A stretch of 64,000 nt of DNA from Brachionus rotundiformis (taxonomy: Eukaryota > Rotifera > Eurotatoria > Ploima > Brachionidae). Below are positions 58,312-64,000 of the stretch, piece by piece. Position numbers and translations under genes: made by a program. The notes beneath the pieces are model-generated. The model ran no database searches. It saw only the letters and a list, made by a program, of their open reading frames with translations, and was not told the DNA's origin. The stretch's first letter is position 1. Every line of letters begins with the position of its first letter. The stretch covers positions 1,628,065 to 1,692,064 of the forward strand of contig JAESIW010000138.1 in NCBI GenBank assembly GCA_016802295.1, written 5' to 3'.

Positions 58312-59353
58312 GGAACCGTTACACAGAATTTTTTTGATCGATTTCCATGGTAAATCCATAAGACACAGAATCAATAAGATTAGACCTACAACACTAACTG
58401 AAATAGCCATGACGCTCTTTCGTCCATCTTCAAGAGCGTTCGGGATTTCTAAATTATTTCAATATAAGTATAAACTTGACCAAAATAAAGGACATATTAA
58501 ATACCAATTTCGCAATTTCTTCCTTTGTAAAAAGGTGTGCATTCACAGGTATAATTATTGACCTTGTTTAAACAAGTAGCTCCGTGCAGACAAGGCACAC
58601 TGTTACAATTGTCGACCATTATTTCACACAAAGATCCTTGAAAACCAGGCTCACAAATGCACAAAACTCGTCCACTATTTACATAACAAGTTCCATTGTT
58701 TTGACATTGATTGTCTGCTTTACTACATTTTACTTTAATTAAAAATTTAATCAAAACTTAGTTAAAATGACTTTTTTTTAATATTTTTATCCAAATTTAC
58801 ATTGTGCCTCGCATATGTAGCCCATTTTGGTAGTGCCAAAGTCATCATTAATTTCATATTCATAAGTGGCTGAATTGTTATTGCGTAAGAAAGCTTTTCG
58901 CTTATTAATGCTGGTAAAATTCTCCTTTAAATATCCAAATGAATTATAAACATGGCTACTCCAAGACCATGTTCTCTTAATATCAGCACTTAAGACCAGG
59001 TCTGTCCAAAAATTTGTCTGGTACTTGTTACCTTTGAACCAAAAGGAAAACGCAATTGTCTCAGCCAAAGATTCGAAGGCTATCAAGTGAGTGACAGTAT
59101 CGTTTACGCTATGTTCTTGTAAGCATGCGTCATAGGCTTCTTTCCAGTTGGAGTCAGTCGTATTGGCAAAATGGTAGCAACCATTGTTTATACGCTGGTA
59201 TTGTTCAGGACAGGAATCAAAACTAGCTACATTAGAAAATTTATTTATAGCAGAAATAAAACATAAATGTTTGCCAAGCTAACCTGAAAAATCTGTGGCT
59301 TGTACCAAGCGTTTTACCAACAGAATTAGCAATGTAAGAAAATTGACCGACAT
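58120..59353 (-). CDS. C-type lectin / two EGF / transmembrane receptor
   Basis: Four exons on the minus strand: 59353-59284, 59226-58801, 58732-58505 and 58448-58120, all with GT..AG introns and consistent phase, 350 residues. Exon 1 encodes the signal peptide (MSVNFLTLLILLVKRLVQA). Exon 2 encodes a C-type lectin domain starting CPEQYQRINNGCYHF, with the family WTDL and a final YICEAQ cysteine; a Ca-binding EPN/QPD motif is not visible, so sugar binding is uncertain. Exon 3 encodes two EGF modules (CQNNGTCYVNSGRVLCICEPGF; CLHGATCLNKVNNYTCECTPF, given here in shortened form). Exon 4 has a membrane helix (about 256-274) and a Lys/Glu-rich cytoplasmic tail. One domain or domain pair per exon suggests assembly by exon shuffling. 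Likely a cell-surface recognition or adhesion receptor. Confidence 0.85.
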
Positions 59354-59688
59354 TTTTGGATACATCTGGTTGAATTTAAAACTCAAGTTTTAGATAGAAT
59401 ATTGAAAAAAAAAGTTAAAATTAAAGTCTATAAGTTTTAATTAAATATTTATTTTAAAAATTTTGCTGTCATCGATTTTAGAAAGAAAAATTAATAAAAA
59501 AATATAATTTATCCTTGAAATAAGAAAACTTAAAATTTTAAAATGGTAAAATTTAACCAAATAGAAAAAAAAACTGTACATATTTACACAAATAAATATT
59601 AGAAAGAACAAAAAAAACAATAAGAGAAAAAAAATCGATTTTTGAGAAAAATAAAATTTATAAAAAACTTATAAAAAAAGCACCTAAT
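59354..59688. other. Spacer between ENPP-like and lectin genes
   Basis: 335 AT-rich bases holding the lectin gene promoter and the ENPP 3' end (both minus strand). Nothing else seen. Confidence 0.4.
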
Positions 59689-61119
59689 TTAAGTAATAAT
59701 TGCTGCAATTCGATTAATGCTCAAAACTAGACTCATTAATATAAAAACTAAACACTTTGAAATAAGCTTTACGCCCATATTGGAAACTATTTGTCGATTA
59801 GACGATGAAATAAGTCGATGTTCGTATCTCAGATAAATGCGACTACGCTCAAAATGACCATCTTTAATTTGGCACTCGATTGCCAATATGTTGCACAACA
59901 TTGGATATATGTCCACATTTTCGAGCGGTTTGTTCGAATGGTAGCCGTTTTTGAACATGGCACCATGGGCCATGAAAATTCCCTTCATGTCCGGATAAAC
60001 ATTGTCGTAACCATGGGTGGCCTTGTCAGCAGCGGCCAGCATCAGCTTCTTCTTAAATTCATAGCTAAGTTGGGCTCTTCGTCCATTGAAATTAACCGGC
60101 TCATTGCTGACATAGTTGAAGCCGACGCCTTCAATGGCGCTTATGATCACGTGACCTATTCTGTAGTGATTTTTGTAGTGGAGCCGCTCGGGCATGTCCT
60201 CTTTTAGTGTCACTGTTATGTCTGGTATTTTGCTCAGTTTAAGAAGAAGCAAATCGAGCTCAATCAGAGGCTTGAGATGGATCAATGTTCGGCTAAATGA
60301 CCAAATGGCTGCATCTTTCTCATCAAAGTACTCGTTTATGAAAACATTTTTTTTTATATTTGTTATGCCATGGTCACTAAGGACTATAAGATTAAAGTCA
60401 TTTGAGCCAAATAAAGCGTTTTGTTTGAGTAGAGTGACCATTTGGCCAAATTCCATGTCCAATTGTTGTAGGGTAACATTGAACTCTGGGCTATCAAGGC
60501 CGTACTTGTGCGCTATGGCGTCCGGTTGGTTGTGGTAAAGACATATAAATTTGTAGTCCTCTTGCACAAAGTATTTTATTGTCTGGTTTATTTTATGTCT
60601 GAAATTGGAGTTTGTGTCGGCAAGAGGCGTCCTGGTGTACAGCTCCGAGTCGTACAGTCCGGCTTCGGTGCCAGGCCACGAATGAACAAACGATCTAACG
60701 CCCTGGGAAGCTGCAGTCACCCAAATGGGCTCGCTTTGGTTCCACCATTTGGCTTCGTGTTTGTGATGCGAGAATGTGTCGTGGTAGATTGGGTCATAGA
60801 ACTTGTTGGCAATGATTCCGTGATTTTCGACAAAAGAGCCCGTTGCTATGGACCAATGGTTCGGATATGACTGTGTGCTAAATTGGGGATTTAGATGCAC
60901 TGAATGGGCTGAATGCGATCGAAATTTGGCAAAGTTGACCAATTGGTATCGGTCGATGAAATCGTGCCGAAACCCGCCGAACGATATCATCAACACTCGT
61001 TGCTGTTTTAGATAATTGGTATTTTTGAATGGAAAATTGGAGAAAAATTTTGTTTCGCTGGTGGTGACCACTAGAAATAAAATGACCACTACTCTAAAGC
61101 AAATCTTGTTCCAAGACAT
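59689..61119 (-). CDS. ENPP-family ectonucleotide pyrophosphatase/phosphodiesterase, likely impaired
   Basis: Intronless, 476 residues with a signal peptide (about 1-22) and a C-terminal hydrophobic segment (about 450-470) that could be a membrane anchor or GPI signal. The alkaline-phosphatase-type fold is clear: SYPNHWSIATG (nucleophile position Ser84), ENHGIIANKFYDP (Asn105), PDAIAHKYG (Asp200, His204), LSDHGI (Asp249, His250), THGYDN (His369) and YPMLCNILAI. The WWNQSEPIWVTA and WPGTEAG segments resemble ENPP4/5. Odd point: the first metal-binding Asp, normally in SFDGFR, is Gly48 here (SFGGFR, codon GGC). ENPPs hydrolyse nucleotides or phospholipids outside the cell using two zinc ions; losing this ligand should weaken or abolish activity. 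Several N-glycosylation sequons are present. Confidence 0.88.
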   Translation of the reverse strand: MSWNKICFRVVVILFLVVTTSETKFFSNFPFKNTNYLKQQRVLMISFGGFRHDFIDRYQLVNFAKFRSHSAHSVHLNPQFSTQSYPNHWSIATGSFVENHGIIANKFYDPIYHDTFSHHKHEAKWWNQSEPIWVTAASQGVRSFVHSWPGTEAGLYDSELYTRTPLADTNSNFRHKINQTIKYFVQEDYKFICLYHNQPDAIAHKYGLDSPEFNVTLQQLDMEFGQMVTLLKQNALFGSNDFNLIVLSDHGITNIKKNVFINEYFDEKDAAIWSFSRTLIHLKPLIELDLLLLKLSKIPDITVTLKEDMPERLHYKNHYRIGHVIISAIEGVGFNYVSNEPVNFNGRRAQLSYEFKKKLMLAAADKATHGYDNVYPDMKGIFMAHGAMFKNGYHSNKPLENVDIYPMLCNILAIECQIKDGHFERSRIYLRYEHRLISSSNRQIVSNMGVKLISKCLVFILMSLVLSINRIAAIIT

Positions 61120-64000
61120 ATTTTTTTTCGCTTAAAATTAAACAAAAATCATCTAAAATAAATTTATTAATAATTTTTTTTTTTAAATTTTTTTATTATT
61201 TTTTTATTCGACTTAAAATCGAATTTTTTAAGACTTCAACAAAAGAAACTAGAAATTGTTTTAATAGCTTTTTAATAGTTAATTTTTTTGTATGTCATTC
61301 TATCAAACTATTAATATCTTATTCTTTTTTTATTTTCTTAACCGAATTTATAAATGTTTTGACTGGGATTATTTTTTTGATAGATTTTGAACATATGCCG
61401 TCATAGCTAAGGCAAAAAATTAATTAAATAATTAAAATCTATAACACTTGACTAAGCAAATTAAATTTTGCCAATAAGGAAAACATTTGCATATATTTAC
61501 CAATTTAAAATTTTTCTATCTATTCATAGAAATTTTGTCTAAATAAAAATTGTAAAATTTAAATAAAGGAAAAAATTGTTGTTGTGTTTGGATAACCAAA
61601 AAAAGCTGACTTGGTGTCTAAAAGCTTATTTATTGCTCTATCATGGGCAAAATTAATTATAAAAACAGTTAACATTTCAATTTGAGCTATTAGAACAAAT
61701 ATGATCAGTAAAAAAATAGGTTATTTATCTTATCTATTTTTGTTATTTTTTTCAAGTTCGTGTTTTTCCGTCCATCGTTTATCCTTAAACTAAGCCTGAA
61801 TCATGCTAGTTTTGACAGGCGTTCAATTCTCTGACCGACCGAGATGTCCGAGAATTATCCCGGTCTCTGATCTCGAGCTCGACAGCTGCTCTCACTCTTT
61901 TTGTTTTTCTCTTAAGAAATTTGAGATTTTAATTTATAATAAAAAAAGATAATTTAGCAAACACAGTTTGATTTCATCATGATTTTAATCAATCAATTGC
62001 TTTTAGATTAATGAACTTTTTCTATTTTTTTCTTGTTGGTTAAAACATGTCAGTATTGCCAGCCGAGAGCTTAGTTGTTTTGGGACCTATTAGAAAGAAA
62101 AGAAACTAATCTTGCTTTTAATCTTATACTATTTTCTAATTCTATTTAACTAATAAAATCAAATCTGGTTTAATTAATAAAATTTATTTATTTAACTAAA
62201 AAAAAAAACCTGCTTCGTTCAGATAGGTATTTTGTTAGGCCTCTGGTAAAACTTTGAAATAAAATAGTTGAGTTATATAATTTGGAGCTTAATAAAAGTT
62301 GTAATTTTTTAAAATTACTCTGAGCTATTTCAAAGGCCTGGGCCATAAAAATGATAACTTTTTGCGATAAGGCAATGGGCACTTAACAACAACGCCATTA
62401 AAAGTGTTATTTGCATAGACGTGATTTTTCACCTTTAGATTCAATACAGATGGGCACATGAGCAAATTTGTTATCTATTAGAGAATAAAATTAGTGGCCA
62501 TTGGCTTGGTTCGAACGAGTGTGTTGGCTTTAAATGACTTGGCCCCGAGAAACAAAACCCTATGAATTAATTAGAAGTAAACAAACAAATTTGAGTTTTG
62601 TTCATGTAGTGTAGTGATAGGCCTCGAAATGTTCAATGGTGCTAATAAGCTCTTTTTGAGGCTTAAACTTAACTTGGATAAATAGATAGAAAGATATATG
62701 GAAATATGCATAAATACATACATATATAGATACACACACACACGTTTATATGATTAAAAATCGGCTTAAATCAAATAAATTCTTTAATACTAAGATAAAT
62801 ATTTTTTAACTTTTAAACTAAACATAAAATTTTGAAAAAAAAAATACAAAAATGTTGACATTTTATCAATGTCTGAACAATAACCGATACTAAATGGTTC
62901 AAGTTACCGAAAAATTGACACTTTAACCAATCATTCATGCACCAATTTACCATTAAATCGATTAAAGGCTCAAAGCTTGAATATTTATTCTTATAGCCTT
63001 TGGCAAACTAAACTAAAACTCAACAACAAAATAAACATAAAAAATAAAATTTTATTCATTTAAATTTAATTTAATTTAATTTAATAATACTAAAATAATA
63101 AAATTGCTACACAATATAGAAAAAAAGATAACATTTTTTGCAAGTTTATCATTTAGAAATCAACACGGAATGTTTGATTAGGATAAAATGTTGATATTGA
63201 CTAATAAATCAATCAACAAGCTCTCAATTATATACATTTTTGATAGCTTGAATAAAACAAACTTGGCAAATTATTTTTAAAAAAAAGTAAATCTCTGAGC
63301 TCAATAGATATTTTCGAGCAAACAAAAACTAATTAGATAAATCAGGATATTGTTTGCTCAATTCAACAATCATGTTCCCTAAATAAGTCGTAGCGATCAA
63401 CGACGAACCGGGTTTCTATATATAAATTTTGTTTGCTTTAAATTACCTTAATTTCAGCCCTACATGATCATTATCTCGAATCCTATTTGATCACTTTATT
63501 GTGTGTTTGGCCAACAATAGCCTGCAACCATATGATGCTCATTAACTTTTTCTATTAATTTTATTTAAGAAAAAAAAATTAACAGTTTGAATAAAATTTG
63601 GTGAAGACTCAAGCTGACAGTGCGTAAATAAAGCAATTGTTTTCAGAAAAGTATAGATTACTAAATTTCAGCACAATTAATATAACCCAATTTCTTAAAT
63701 TTGCATTCATCTTGTTTCAATTGATCGATCTTGCCGTAAATCTTACAAATGCAGGTCTTCTAAGGCTTTATCTTTTGATAATAATTTAAGCAGACATTTA
63801 AACGGTGTGTGAATTTTTTCCTAAGAGATTTTTTCTCTTTCCTAGCGCTAAATATACCAAGTAAATGGATTGTGCAATTTTTGGGATACCTTTTAAATCC
63901 CCATGCAACTAAATATAATATAACTAAATAAGAGAGATTTTTTTTAATTAAAAATTTAATAAACTTTTTAATCCGAAAGAAAAATTTTTCTATGTTAGAA
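61120..64000. other. Intergenic region to the window end
   Basis: No gene recognised. A GC-richer patch at about 61770-61900 contains an inverted repeat aattctc (61825-61831) / gagaatt (61850-61856), plus gaccg/cggtc pairs; it may be a promoter/leader or a structured RNA. A second less AT-rich patch (about 62210-62640) includes a perfect octamer atttgcat (62409-62416), the POU-factor consensus. A CA microsatellite is at about 62731-62742. The 64-codon minus frame at 62188-62382 has no recognisable motif. Confidence 0.45.

Noticed and set aside
62188..62382. 64-codon minus-strand frame near the window end
   Set aside because: No recognisable domain, and no neighbouring exon keeps the frame.
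62461..62540. Possible tRNA because of ggttcgaac
   Set aside because: No acceptor stem or anticodon arm can be drawn around the T-loop-like word.

Overview
The window is strongly AT-rich nuclear DNA of a small-genome animal. Every recognisable gene is metazoan: IGF2BP/Imp, CPEB1, a Cdk5 activator, an intermediate-filament protein with a lamin tail, DDX28, fibrocystin-L/PKHD1L1, a C-type lectin/EGF receptor and an ENPP. Introns are mostly 45-75 nt with GT..AG ends, several genes have none, and the proteins are full of Q, H, S and A runs. This fits a small spiralian such as a monogonont rotifer (Brachionus-like). The taxon is my inference; no single sequence proves it.

Layout. 1-4475 is a transposon block: a broken Helitron Rep/helicase (about 1120-3751) with copies of one terminal-inverted-repeat family on both sides (1-428, 735-876, 3996-4398, 4400-4475). 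4476-6942 is AT-rich, with one GC-richer island (4915-5135). 6943-16064 carries three plus-strand genes linked to cytoplasmic mRNA control: an Imp-type four-KH protein, CPEB1, and a small spliced protein with a KH-like segment and an eIF4E-binding motif (Mextli-like). 20463-22514 encodes a divergent intermediate-filament protein. 24213-26027 (minus) is a p35-type Cdk5 activator. 31236-32519 and 32834-34804 (minus) are a fucosyltransferase-like Golgi enzyme and mitochondrial DEAD-box helicase DDX28. 36741-54088 (plus) is a PKHD1L1 gene of about 41 exons; my splice model stays in frame for 13,404 nt (about 4,467 residues). Downstream lie a foldback transposon with an 8-bp target duplication (54311-54688), a membrane-anchored degenerate small GTPase (56150-57037), a C-type lectin/two-EGF/TM receptor (58120-59353, minus) and an ENPP ectoenzyme lacking one metal ligand (59689-61119, minus).

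Both runs of N (39882-40543 and 57808-58021) are flanked by near-identical direct repeats. They look like two haplotype contig ends that were never merged, so they probably do not hide missing gene sequence.

No tRNA, rRNA, CRISPR array or bacterial-type operon was seen. I found no clearly new multi-gene system. The best leads are the inverted-repeat family around the dead Helitron, the foldback element, the cluster of translation regulators, and lineage-specific changes in the IF, GTPase, ENPP and PKHD1L1 proteins.
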